From an uncultured Treponema sp. (lineage in GTDB: Bacteria > Spirochaetota > Spirochaetia > Treponematales > Treponemataceae): a stretch of 64,000 nt of DNA. Positions 1 to 7,858 of this stretch are shown piece by piece. The stretch's first letter is position 1. Each line of letters opens with the position of its first letter. Where the stretch lies: positions 7,724 through 71,723 of the forward strand of contig CALFJF010000005.1 in NCBI GenBank assembly GCA_937877535.1, in the 5' to 3' direction. The position numbers were made by a program, and so were the translations under genes. The notes under the pieces were generated by a model that was not told the origin of the DNA, did not search any database, and was given only the letters and a program-made list of their open reading frames with translations.

Positions 1-75
1 TTAGATGAATTAGTCAGTTATTTTGAAAAGCATATGGGGCGTTGCGGGGTGTCCGTCGCAAGCGTTGCTTGCTAA
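1..75 (+). CDS. C-terminal fragment of an upstream gene (unidentified)
   Basis: Frame 1 is open from the window edge to TAA at 73-75 and reads LDELVSYFEKHMG followed by a Cys/Val/Ser-rich end that lies inside a small hairpin (58-72). The first dozen codons look like ordinary protein; the last dozen look like repeat DNA read as protein, so the natural C-terminus may have been replaced. The position just before rhuM and hsdM suggests another type I restriction gene, but 24 residues are too few to identify it. Confidence 0.25.
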   Translation, partial: LDELVSYFEKHMGRCGVSVASVAC

Positions 76-134
76 GTAGAAAGGGTAGCGGAAAACGCCG
101 CAGGCGGTTGGAGCGAGGGGAAGGCTTTCCCCTC
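58..134. repeat. Cluster of short palindromes upstream of rhuM
   Basis: Two clear inverted repeats are visible: GCAAGC/GCTTGC (58-63 and 67-72, 3-nt loop) and GAGGGGAA/TTCCCCTC (115-122 and 127-134, 4-nt loop). The DNA between them is G-rich. The second hairpin ends about 10 nt before the rhuM Shine-Dalgarno. It has no T-tract on the plus strand, so it is probably not a simple terminator. It resembles the palindromic insertion in hsdM in style but not in sequence. Confidence 0.5.
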
Positions 135-158
135 CAGAATAAACAAGGAGCAAACAAA

Positions 159-1208
159 ATGCCAAAGAAAACAGATAAAAAAGACATATCAATCCGCAGT
201 TCTGCCGCGGAGTATCTTACTTTTGTTGCGGCTACTGGCGATGACAAGGACAGTATAGAAGTTCGCTACGAGGATGAAAATATCTGGATTACGCAGAAAA
301 TGCTTGCGACTTTATATGAAGTAGATGTGCGAACAATCAATTATCATATTTTAAAGATATTTGAGGATTCGGAATTACAAGAAGAGGCAACTATCCGAAA
401 ATTTCGGATAGTTCAAACCGAAGGAACGAGGCAAGTTTCTCGTGCTGTGGAACATTACAACCTTCAGATGATTATCGCCGTTGGCTTTAAGGTAAACTCA
501 GAAAGGGCTGTTCAGTTCAGAAAATGGGTGAATCAGATTGCAAAAGATTACACTATTAAAGGCTGGGCGCTTGATAGCGACAGGCTGAAAAACGGCGGTT
601 CAATTCTGACCAAGGAATACTTTACGCGTTTGCTTGAAGAAATCCGTGAAATCAGGCTTTCTGAACGGCAGTTCTATCAGAAAATAACTGACTTGTACGC
701 TACGGCTGTTGATTATGACAAGACTGCAAAAACGACAAAGGATTTTTTCGCCAAGGTTCAGAACAAACTGCACTGGGCGATTCATAAACATACAGCAGCC
801 GAAGTTATTTATGAACGCGCGGACAGCACTAAGGAAAATATGGGGCTGACAACTTGGGATGGCAGTCCTGATGCTAAAATCAGAAAATCTGATGTTAGCG
901 TTGCAAAGAACTATTTGAGCAAAGAAGAGCTGCATGCTTTGGAACTGATTGTTTCCGGTTATCTTGATTTTGCCGAGATGCAGGCAAACCGCAATATTCC
1001 TATGACGATGGAAGACTGGGCAAAACACCTTGACCGCATTCTTACAGCCACCGAACACGAAATTCTGACTGATGCCGGTAAAATCAGCATGGAAGTTGCA
1101 AAAGCCCATGCCGAAACCGAATGGGAAAAATACCGCATTATCCAAGACAGGCTTTACAGAAGCGACTTCGACTTGTTCTTGGAAGATGTGAAGAAATTGG
1201 AAAAATAA
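159..1208 (+). CDS. rhuM: RhuM family protein (virulence-associated RhuM/Fic-DOC-linked family)
   Basis: A 349-residue soluble protein of the RhuM family. The hallmark N-terminal segment is at residues ~35-120: ENIWITQKMLATLYEVDVR, then NYHILKIFEDSEL, then HYNLQMIIAVGFKVNS. A longer helical C-terminal half follows (YTIKGWALD, then ERQFYQKITDLYATAVDYD). RhuM proteins commonly sit inside type I restriction-modification loci; their biochemical function is not established. The start at 159 is chosen because AAGGAG sits 8 nt upstream; an in-frame ATG at 42 would translate the palindrome cluster. The gene is intact although hsdM downstream is wrecked. Its leader and start (positions 141-166) recur with one mismatch in front of the hsdM remnant (1208-1233). 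Family assignment is firm, function open. Confidence 0.88.
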   Translation: MPKKTDKKDISIRSSAAEYLTFVAATGDDKDSIEVRYEDENIWITQKMLATLYEVDVRTINYHILKIFEDSELQEEATIRKFRIVQTEGTRQVSRAVEHYNLQMIIAVGFKVNSERAVQFRKWVNQIAKDYTIKGWALDSDRLKNGGSILTKEYFTRLLEEIREIRLSERQFYQKITDLYATAVDYDKTAKTTKDFFAKVQNKLHWAIHKHTAAEVIYERADSTKENMGLTTWDGSPDAKIRKSDVSVAKNYLSKEELHALELIVSGYLDFAEMQANRNIPMTMEDWAKHLDRILTATEHEILTDAGKISMEVAKAHAETEWEKYRIIQDRLYRSDFDLFLEDVKKLEK

Positions 1209-1241
1209 AACAAGGAGCAAACATAATGCCAAACATAAACG

Positions 1242-1258
1242 AGAGCATCTAATGCTCT
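1242..1258. repeat. 7-bp inverted repeat at the hsdM deletion junction
   Basis: AGAGCAT (1242-1248) and ATGCTCT (1252-1258) are perfect reverse complements around CTA. The left arm belongs to the hsdM N-terminal codons and the right arm to the codons that resume after the deletion, so the deletion endpoint sits inside the loop. This fits deletion between short inverted repeats, but could be chance at this arm length. Confidence 0.55.
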
Positions 1259-1686
1259 GCGTTACCAATCTGATTCTGCATGATATTGAAGTGCCGAATG
1301 TGGTGAACGGCGACAGCCTGAACCGCGAGTACACGAGCATCGGCGCAAAAGACCGCGTAGATGTTATCCTTGCAAACCCGCCGTTCGGTGCGAGCGTGTC
1401 TGACGGCGTGGAGACGAATTATCCTGCGCAGTTCAGGACGACCGAGAGCGCCGACTTGTTCCTTCTTTTGATGATGAGGTATTTGCGTGACGGTGGCAGG
1501 GCGGCGATTGTGCTTCCCGACGGCTCGCTTACGGGCGACGGCGTTAAGCAGAGAATCCGCGAGGAGTTTTTGAAGCAGTGCAATGTCCACACGATTGTGC
1601 GCCTTCCGAATTCGGTATTCCAACCCTATGCGAGCGTTGCCACGAACCTCTTGTTTTTTACGAAAGGAGAGCCGACTCGCGAAATC

Positions 1687-1736
1687 GCGAGTTTGCATTG
1701 CAAACTCGTTACGAGAAATGCAAAGCATTTCTCGCG
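1687..1736. repeat. 50-bp twin-hairpin palindromic insertion inside hsdM
   Basis: Two adjacent hairpins: CGAGTTTGC/GCAAACTCG (1688-1696 and 1700-1708, 3-nt loop) and CGAGAAATGC/GCATTTCTCG (1712-1721 and 1725-1734, AAA loop). Removing about 47 net nt restores one HsdM reading frame (GEPTREI followed by YWEHKMPEG), so the element is foreign to the gene. It looks like a miniature palindromic or MITE-like unit. No second copy was noticed in the window. Confidence 0.75.
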
Positions 1737-2173
1737 TACTGGGAGCACAAGATGCCCGAAGGGCAGAAGTCGTATTCCAAAACAAAGCCTATTCAGAAAT
1801 CGGAGTTCGCCCCGCTCCTTGCATGGTGGAACAACCGCGTGGAAAACGAGCAGGCGTGGCGCGTTCCTGTCGAAAAAATTGCAGAAAACGGCTGGAATCT
1901 CGACATCAAAAATCCGTTCGTAAAAGCGGAAGAAAAATCGCACACCACGGCGGAACTGCTTGCGCTGTTGCACGAGTCGTTTGCGAAAAGCGACGAATTG
2001 CTTCGTGCATTGCAATAATAAAATGCCTATCGACAACACGGTGCCCCTGCTTGCCGAAACCACCATGACAAAATCCAGTTCTTGCTTTTGCGAGGGCTGG
2101 CGTTTTTCGCTTTTCTCCAGTTCTGCCGTTCGATTTTTCGGTTTCAGACCTCCACAAAACGGCTTTGATTCGA

Positions 2174-2186
2174 TATACTTTTTTCT
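2174..2186 (+). promoter_or_regulatory. -10 box of a probable leaderless dut promoter
   Basis: TATACT at 2174-2179 lies exactly 7 nt before the dut ATG (2187), so transcription should start at or next to the A of ATG. No purine-rich ribosome binding site precedes the ATG. No good -35 hexamer was found. The rest of 2019-2186 shows no gene I recognise. Confidence 0.5.
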
Positions 2187-2630
2187 ATGGAACAGAGCAT
2201 TAAGTGCGTTGCAGAAGAAGGTGCGATTTTGCCATCTTATCAAACGAACGGCGCAGCGGGAGCGGACATTCGGGCGTTTTTGCCAAATGGAAGCGTTTTA
2301 ATTCCTTCAGGCGAGTGGGCGATAATTCCAACGGGCATAAAAATTCAGATTCCCGAAGGTTTTGAAGTTCAAGTGCGACCGCGTTCGGGACTTTCGGCAA
2401 AAAACGGCGTTACCGTTTTGAACACGCCTGGAACGATTGACAGCGATTATCGCGGCGAAATTAAAGTCATTTTGATAAATCTTGGAAAAGACGATTTTGT
2501 TGTGGAAAACGGTGAGCGAATCGCGCAGTTGGTCGTTTCGCCTGTAACGCAATTTCCTTTTGTTCGCACCGATTCTCTTGAGGAAACAAAGCGCGGCGAA
2601 AACGGCTTTGGCTCAACGGGAAGGCTTTAG
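2187..2630 (+). CDS. dut: Deoxyuridine 5'-triphosphate nucleotidohydrolase (dUTPase)
   Basis: Hydrolyses dUTP to dUMP and pyrophosphate, keeping uracil out of DNA and feeding dTMP synthesis. At 147 residues it has the normal length of the homotrimeric family, with all five motifs in order: GADIRA (~25), PRSGLSAK (~63), GTIDSDYRGEIKV (~82), GERIAQLVV (~110) and the C-terminal P-loop-like RGENGFGSTG. Its stop codon overlaps the GTG start of lptF by one base (TAGTG), so the two are translationally coupled. It begins with no Shine-Dalgarno and a -10 box 7 nt upstream, suggesting a leaderless mRNA that opens the dut-lptF-lptG run. Uracil-DNA glycosylase, a partner in uracil exclusion, is at 33.2-34.0 kb. 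Confidence 0.95.
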   Translation: MEQSIKCVAEEGAILPSYQTNGAAGADIRAFLPNGSVLIPSGEWAIIPTGIKIQIPEGFEVQVRPRSGLSAKNGVTVLNTPGTIDSDYRGEIKVILINLGKDDFVVENGERIAQLVVSPVTQFPFVRTDSLEETKRGENGFGSTGRL

Positions 2631-4051
2631 TGAAAGAGAAAAAAAAGCGAGGGATTTTTGGCGCGTTTTTTGAAACTCGATGTGGAAAAAAAATCGCGCA
2701 GTTTTCGCGGAAAATCCGTGCGCTTTATTTGTATTACAAGCACGTTTGGAAACTTTCTTCTTTTCACGCGGGCATAAACTCGTTTTTTAGAGCCACGTAT
2801 CAAGAACTTTCGAGTTTCAATCTTCTCAATGCGATTTTTGCCGTCATTTCAAAATTCTTTGGTGTATTAGGACTAAAAAATATAAGCCGTCGCCTTCGGT
2901 TTTTTGTCCAAGAGCAAGATGCCTCTTCGCTTCCGGGTGTAAATCGATTTGTCCTTGTTCGCTACCTTTTGAAAGAATTGTTTTTGTATTTTTTCATTGC
3001 GTTTTTATTTTTTTTCATGGTTTTTTTCGTAAATCAAATTCTCCTCGTTGCAGAAAAAATCCTCAAGCAGCGCGTGCCCGTTTTTGACGTTGTGCGCCTT
3101 ATCACGTATTCGCTTCCAATGGTAATTGCGCAGTCGGCTCCGTTTGCAACGCTCGTTGGATTTTTGATGTGCCTTGGTCGTCTTGCAACCGACAACGAAA
3201 TCCTCATTTTGCGCGCTTCGGGGCAAGGGTATCGGCTCATTTTGTTTCCCGTCCTTTTTTTGGGCATTGTGATTTCGATTGTTTCGTTTTTTGTAAACGA
3301 TTATTTGCTTCCGCTTGGAACGCTCAAATACAACGCGCTTTTTAGAACGATTCTCACGTCGAATCCTGCCGTTGAGTTAGAGCCAAATTCCGTAAAGCGA
3401 ACGAGCGACAAAACGCTCGTAATCGGGCAGGTTGACGGCGACAACGTGAGCGACCTCATTTTTTTTGACTCCGACAGCGAAGGAAATATCCGCGTCATCG
3501 TTTCAAGAGATTCCGTTGTGCGCCAATCTTCGGAGAGCGGCGTTTTGATGACGCTTTCGATGAATGATTCTTCCGTGATTTTTTTTGACCCAAAGGAAAA
3601 GCAAACGTTCGATTTTATGGGCGCGGAGAAACTCGATTTGAACGTTTTTGAGTCGAGTCTTGGCAGCGTGAACAGAAAAACGACTCCGCGCGAAATGACT
3701 TCTTACGACCTTTACAAAAAAATCAAAAGCATGGAAAACGACGGCAATTTCACCAAAAAACAAATGAATCAGCACAAGTTGGAATTGAACAAAAAATTCT
3801 CTATGCCGTTTGGTTCAATTTTTTTTGCGATTCTCGCGCTCCCGCTCGCGCTCATTTTTGGAAAACACAACGGACAAACAATCGGGCTGATAATCGGGCT
3901 TTTTGTGTCGGTGGCGTATTGGTCTGTAAGCATTGTTGGTCAGATTTTTTCATCACGGAGCGGAGTACACGGGGAAATCACGATGTGGATGCCAAATCTT
4001 TTTGTGGGATTTGTTGGAATCCTTTTTTACATAAAACTCGTGAGGAAATAG
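2630..4051 (+). CDS. lptF: LptF/LptG-type permease of a lipopolysaccharide-type export system, with N-terminal extension
   Basis: One of two YjgP/YjgQ-family inner-membrane permeases which, with the LptB ATPase, extract a lipid from the inner membrane. The family core begins near residue 105 (NRFVLVRYLLKELFLYFF) with transmembrane segments at ~110-135, ~165-190 and ~205-225, a periplasmic jelly-roll-like region (~240-380), then three more segments to the C-terminus (FGKHNGQTIGLIIGL loop). At 473 residues it is about 110 longer than usual because of a basic, aromatic N-terminal extension that looks cytoplasmic and has no motif I recognise. GTG start overlaps dut. lptG follows after 7 nt. lptBAC are 50 kb away at 53.4-55.4 kb; no lptD was seen. 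F-versus-G labels follow gene order and are tentative. Confidence 0.82.
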   Translation: MKEKKKRGIFGAFFETRCGKKIAQFSRKIRALYLYYKHVWKLSSFHAGINSFFRATYQELSSFNLLNAIFAVISKFFGVLGLKNISRRLRFFVQEQDASSLPGVNRFVLVRYLLKELFLYFFIAFLFFFMVFFVNQILLVAEKILKQRVPVFDVVRLITYSLPMVIAQSAPFATLVGFLMCLGRLATDNEILILRASGQGYRLILFPVLFLGIVISIVSFFVNDYLLPLGTLKYNALFRTILTSNPAVELEPNSVKRTSDKTLVIGQVDGDNVSDLIFFDSDSEGNIRVIVSRDSVVRQSSESGVLMTLSMNDSSVIFFDPKEKQTFDFMGAEKLDLNVFESSLGSVNRKTTPREMTSYDLYKKIKSMENDGNFTKKQMNQHKLELNKKFSMPFGSIFFAILALPLALIFGKHNGQTIGLIIGLFVSVAYWSVSIVGQIFSSRSGVHGEITMWMPNLFVGFVGILFYIKLVRK

Positions 4052-4058
4052 CAAAAAA

Positions 4059-5138
4059 ATGAAAATCGTTTTGTATCTTTTTAGAAAAATCTTGCCGCTT
4101 TTTGTGGGCGCGCTCATTTTTTTTGCGTTTGTTCTTTTGCTCGTGGATTTGATGATGAATCTGTGGAATTATATTTCAAATGGCGTTTCATTAAAGCGTG
4201 TTGGTTTTATAATGCTTTTGTACGCGCCAAAAACGCTTTGGTACGCCACTCCAATTGCGATTCTTTTTGCCGTTTCTTATTCGCTTTCCGATTTTTACGC
4301 TTCAAATGAACTCGTTGCGATTTTTGCTTCTGGCATTTCGCTCACGCGGTTTACTTTTCCGCTTTTAATTTTTGCGATTTTTTTGAGCATCGCGCTTTTT
4401 CTTTTTGACGACCGCGTTGTAGTTCCCACGTTTGCAAAGAAAACCACGGAGCAAGAATCCGCTCTCAATAAAGAAAAAAACGACAACAACGACAATCTTG
4501 TTGTCATTGGCGACAACGGAAACGTTATTTACAAGGCTGAATTTTACAACGACAAAGAACAAAAACTCCAAACGCTTCTCATTGTGGTGAGAAACGACGA
4601 TAAATCGCTCCGTTCGATTTTGAGAGCCGATAGCGCGATTTGGAATGAAGACGAAAACATCTGGAATCTTTCTGCTTCAACGCAATACGACAAAATCGGC
4701 GAGGAAATTGTGGCAAAATCCGAAATCGATTCAGAAATTCTTGTGAGATTGAACGAGCCGCCCGCGACGTTTCGCCGAAATGTTGTGAGCGTTGAAACGG
4801 TTTCGAGCGCGGACGCAAAAGTGTACATTGAGCATTTGCAACGCGCGGGACTTCCGTTCGCCGAAGCGTTGAGCCTTTATCACAAAAAATTCGCTTTTCC
4901 GTTCATCGTTTTCATCGTGGTGATTTTGTCCGTGGGATTAAGCGGAAAATCCCGAAAAAACGTTATGCTCATAAGCCTTGCGTCGTGCATAAGCGCGAGC
5001 GTTCTTTTTTACGTAACTCAAATGGTTACGATGCTTCTTGCAAAATTCGGCTACATTTCGCCGTTTTTGGGAGCGTGGTTTCCCGTTTTTTTGTTTGTTG
5101 GAATTTCGCTCGTGGTGTTGCGCTACGCTCGAACATAG
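4059..5138 (+). CDS. lptG: LptF/LptG-type permease, second subunit
   Basis: The partner permease of the preceding gene, at the typical family length of 359 residues. It shows the layout of the family: a transmembrane helix right at the N-terminus (LFRKILPLFVGALIFFAFVL), further helices at ~55-80 and ~100-120, a soluble periplasmic domain rich in Asp/Asn (~125-270), then three C-terminal helices (FPFIVFIVVILSVGLSG; a segment near 300; FLGAWFPVFLFVGISLVVL). The cytoplasmic loop SLSDFYASNELVAIFASGIS matches the ATPase-coupling loop of the family. It lies 7 nt after lptF and 38 nt before tgt, so is probably co-transcribed from dut. Confidence 0.85.
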   Translation: MKIVLYLFRKILPLFVGALIFFAFVLLLVDLMMNLWNYISNGVSLKRVGFIMLLYAPKTLWYATPIAILFAVSYSLSDFYASNELVAIFASGISLTRFTFPLLIFAIFLSIALFLFDDRVVVPTFAKKTTEQESALNKEKNDNNDNLVVIGDNGNVIYKAEFYNDKEQKLQTLLIVVRNDDKSLRSILRADSAIWNEDENIWNLSASTQYDKIGEEIVAKSEIDSEILVRLNEPPATFRRNVVSVETVSSADAKVYIEHLQRAGLPFAEALSLYHKKFAFPFIVFIVVILSVGLSGKSRKNVMLISLASCISASVLFYVTQMVTMLLAKFGYISPFLGAWFPVFLFVGISLVVLRYART

Positions 5139-5176
5139 AGTTTGCAAGAAAAATTGCTTTTTGAGAGGAACAAATT

Positions 5177-6313
5177 ATGGAAGGACTTTTTGACATAACA
5201 CATGAAAGCAAAGACGGTTTTGCTCGGCGGGGCGTTTTGCATTTGCCTCACGGCGACGTTGAAACTCCCGTTTTTATGCCCGTTGGAACGGCTGCTACGG
5301 TCAAGGCGATTTCAAAGGACGATTTGGAAGAAATTGGTTTTCAAATCATTCTTGCAAACACGTATCATCTTTTTTTGCGCCCAGGAAACGAGTTGATTCG
5401 CGATTCTGGCGGGCTTCACGGATTTTCTGCTTGGAGAAAAAATTTCCTCACGGATTCTGGCGGATTTCAAGTGTGGAGTCTTTCAAAAATGCGAAAAATC
5501 TCTGAGGAGGGCGTTCTTTTTCAAAGCACCGTTGACGGCTCTCGCCATCTTTTTACGCCTGAAAAAGTCGTTGGAATTCAAACGGATTTTAATTCGGACG
5601 TTCAAATGGTTCTTGACGTTTGTACAGGTTTCGGTGCTTCCAGAACAGAAGCGTGCGACGCGCTTTTGATTACGCAATCCTGGGCAAAGCGGGCAAAAGC
5701 TGAATGGGAGAAAAAAAGAGCGGAAGGGTATCAAGGGCTTCTTATGCCAATCGTTCAAGGGAATTTTTTTCAAGACCTTCGAGCGCAAGCGGCGGATTTT
5801 GTGGAAAATCTTGACCTTCCTGCAATCGCAATCGGCGGTTTGTCGGTCGGCGAAAGCCACGACCTTTTTTCTTCTACGCTCGATTTTACGGCAAAAAAAC
5901 TGTCCCCAAAAAAAGCAAAATACGTCATGGGAATTGGCACTCCCGATTACATTTTGGACGCGATTCATTCTGGAATCGATATGTTCGATTGCGTTCTTCC
6001 AACTCGAAATGCGCGAAACGGAAGTTATTTTACTCATTCTGGGAAACTGTCAATAAAACAGGAGCGATTTGCGCACGATTTTCGTCCCATCGACAGCGAA
6101 TGTAAATGCAAAGTTTGTCAAACGTACTCGCGCGCGTATTTGCGTCATCTTTTTAAGGCGCAAGAAATTCTTTCGAGTATGCTTGCAAGTTATCACAATC
6201 TTTTTTTCTTGCACGAAATGATTGAAGAAGCAAAAAAAGCGATAAGCGAAGACCGTTTTGAACGCTATCGCACCGCCTTTATTTCGCGTTATAATTCAAA
6301 CGAAATCGAATGA
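5177..6313 (+). CDS. tgt: tRNA-guanine(34) transglycosylase
   Basis: Exchanges guanine-34 of tRNAs with GUN anticodons for a queuine precursor. Length (378) is normal for the bacterial enzyme. Seen: the substrate-pocket motif DSGGFQVWSL (~92-101), the loop GGLSVGES (~230), the nucleophile region MFDCVLPTRNARNG (~270-283) with its Asp, and the zinc site C-x-C-x2-C with a downstream His (SECKCKVC then RHLF, ~310-330). GAGAGGAA precedes the ATG by 7 nt. The HEAT-repeat protein gene starts 31 nt downstream. No other queuosine genes are present in the window. Confidence 0.95.
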   Translation: MEGLFDITHESKDGFARRGVLHLPHGDVETPVFMPVGTAATVKAISKDDLEEIGFQIILANTYHLFLRPGNELIRDSGGLHGFSAWRKNFLTDSGGFQVWSLSKMRKISEEGVLFQSTVDGSRHLFTPEKVVGIQTDFNSDVQMVLDVCTGFGASRTEACDALLITQSWAKRAKAEWEKKRAEGYQGLLMPIVQGNFFQDLRAQAADFVENLDLPAIAIGGLSVGESHDLFSSTLDFTAKKLSPKKAKYVMGIGTPDYILDAIHSGIDMFDCVLPTRNARNGSYFTHSGKLSIKQERFAHDFRPIDSECKCKVCQTYSRAYLRHLFKAQEILSSMLASYHNLFFLHEMIEEAKKAISEDRFERYRTAFISRYNSNEIE

Positions 6314-6344
6314 GCCGAAAATAATAACGGAGGATTTTACAAAG

Positions 6345-7832
6345 ATGAAAAAACTGCTAACCGCGATTTGTTTGATTTTTTCGTTTTCTTTGATTTTTGC
6401 GCAAGAAAAAGAGAAAAGCGAGTGGAGTCGAGCGGGAATGAGCGAAGTTCCGTCGCAAAAAAGACCAAAACGACCAGACGCATCTCGCGTTCGCGACCTT
6501 GACAACACGGATTTGGACGGACGGCAAAAAAGCGCGGACATTTTGAAATTCGGTCTTGAAGACGAGATTTTGGAATTGCTTGGAAAAATGACCGAACGGC
6601 GCGATGAGCGATTCGTGGACGAGGCGTATGACCTGTACGAAGAAACGCGAAGTGTTGCCGTAAAAGAAGGAATTATGAATTTCTTTAAGGAAATGGAAGA
6701 CCCGTGCCTTGAAGACTACGCGATTATGATTTTGAACGAACCGTTTGAAGAAAGCGCGTCAACGGTAAATGCGGCGTTTTCTTACGTTGGAACACTCAAA
6801 ACGCGGGACGCAATTCCTGCCGTGGAGCAAATTCTCGAAAGCGACAATGAAAAATATTACAACGGCGCAATCGAAGCGTTGGGAAAAATCGGCGGAAGCG
6901 ACGAGGCTATGTATCTTACGGAGTATTTTGAAAACGAAGATTTGACGTTGCCGCAAAAGCAATCTCTTGTAAAAACGCTCGGACTTTTGAAAGCGTCAGA
7001 AACATTTGAAAAACTCGTTGAAATGGCTGAAAACGAAGACGAAAACACGTTTGTCAGAATGTACGCTTCGGAAGCGATTGGGCAAATTGGCGCGTCGGAT
7101 TCCGCTTATTCAGAAAAAGCCATCGATTCTCTTACCGATTTGTACAAAGACCGCGACCCCAATTTGCGCGCTTACGTTGTAAAAGGAATTGCCAATTTCC
7201 ACGGGAAAGAGGCGGAAGAGCTTTTGATTCAAGCAATCCGCGATTCGCACGCAAAAGTCAGACTTGAAGCGATTTCGGCAATCAGAAAAAATGCCGTTCA
7301 AAGCGCGGTTCCGTATTTGGTGTATCGCGCAAAAACCGACCCAGACACAAACGTCAAAAATGCGTGTTATCCTGCGATTGCGGAATTGAACACGGTCGAA
7401 GGAAATACCTATCTTGTGGAGCAACTTTCAGAAAAAAAGACGGGCGATGGCGCAAAGGCAAAAATCGTGGCAGCCCTTCTTGAGTTTGACCACGCAGGAA
7501 ATCAAGAAGTCGCTTCGCTTGCCGAGGAAGTGATTTTTGACGAACGAAGAAAATCGCTCCGCTACGCTATCGGAAAGGAAATGGCAAAGTGGGGGAGGGC
7601 TTCTTACGAAAGCACGTGCCGATTGTACCTTTCGAGTTCTGACGTTCCAACGCAAGGCACTGCGCTCGACATATACGCAAAAGGTCGCTACGCTTCGCTC
7701 ACTCCGTCGGTGCGGAGTCTTGCGGATAGGGCAAGTCCTGAAAATAAACGCGACGCAAACGCAATAAAAGCGGCAAAAATCCTTGGAGTTGACTGGGAGA
7801 AAAAAGGCTCGTCTTCTTCCGACGCAAAATAA
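6345..7832 (+). CDS. Exported HEAT-repeat protein
   Basis: A 495-residue protein with a clear signal peptide (KKLLTAICLIFSFSLIFAQ; likely cleavage after FAQ) and then almost nothing but helical HEAT/PBS-type repeats from ~residue 75 to the end. The repeats have the form 'x-A-I-P-A-V-E-x-I-L' and 'A-x-E-A-L-G-K-I-G', for example AIEALGKIGGSDEA, YASEAIGQIGASDS and RLEAISAIRKNAVQSAVPYL. Such solenoids are protein-binding scaffolds; here it would act in the periplasm or at the outer membrane. CGGAGG at 6328-6333 supports the start at 6345; an in-frame ATG at 6258 lies inside tgt. It follows tgt by 31 nt and precedes pncB by 26 nt. Specific partner unknown. Confidence 0.8.
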   Translation: MKKLLTAICLIFSFSLIFAQEKEKSEWSRAGMSEVPSQKRPKRPDASRVRDLDNTDLDGRQKSADILKFGLEDEILELLGKMTERRDERFVDEAYDLYEETRSVAVKEGIMNFFKEMEDPCLEDYAIMILNEPFEESASTVNAAFSYVGTLKTRDAIPAVEQILESDNEKYYNGAIEALGKIGGSDEAMYLTEYFENEDLTLPQKQSLVKTLGLLKASETFEKLVEMAENEDENTFVRMYASEAIGQIGASDSAYSEKAIDSLTDLYKDRDPNLRAYVVKGIANFHGKEAEELLIQAIRDSHAKVRLEAISAIRKNAVQSAVPYLVYRAKTDPDTNVKNACYPAIAELNTVEGNTYLVEQLSEKKTGDGAKAKIVAALLEFDHAGNQEVASLAEEVIFDERRKSLRYAIGKEMAKWGRASYESTCRLYLSSSDVPTQGTALDIYAKGRYASLTPSVRSLADRASPENKRDANAIKAAKILGVDWEKKGSSSSDAK

Positions 7833-7858
7833 AAAACACGAGCAAAAGGAAAATCAAA

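Larger units (their letters stand above)
1226..2018 (+). pseudogene. hsdM: Type I restriction-modification DNA methyltransferase subunit HsdM, remnant
   Basis: An N6-adenine methyltransferase subunit that can no longer be made whole. A good start (AAGGAG, ATG at 1226) gives only MPNINESI before TAA at 1250. Reading then resumes in another frame from 1252 with the middle of HsdM: LCVTNLILHDIEVP, the catalytic DVILANPPFG motif (~1354-1383), and FRTTESADLFLLLMMRYL. A 50-nt palindromic insert at 1687-1736 shifts the frame again; the C-terminus continues as YWEHKMPEGQKSYSKTKP to the stop at 2016-2018. The N-terminal helical domain and the SAM-binding motif region are missing. No hsdS follows before dut. 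Third positions are more G/C-rich than in the neighbouring housekeeping genes. Family identity is confident; size of the deletion is inferred from typical HsdM length. Confidence 0.85.

Noticed and set aside
600..1340. A 246-codon minus-strand open frame across rhuM and hsdM
   Set aside because: Antisense shadow of rhuM; Phe/Cys-rich with no domain or ribosome binding site.
2019..2186. Start of an hsdS gene after hsdM
   Set aside because: A short plus-strand reading frame begins at 2022, but it runs out of frame into dut and shows no target-recognition-domain sequence.
1626..2243. A 205-codon minus-strand open frame across the hsdM remnant, the gap and the dut start
   Set aside because: Covers the complement of recognised hsdM and dut sequence; the part in 2019-2186 shows no family I know and no ribosome binding site.
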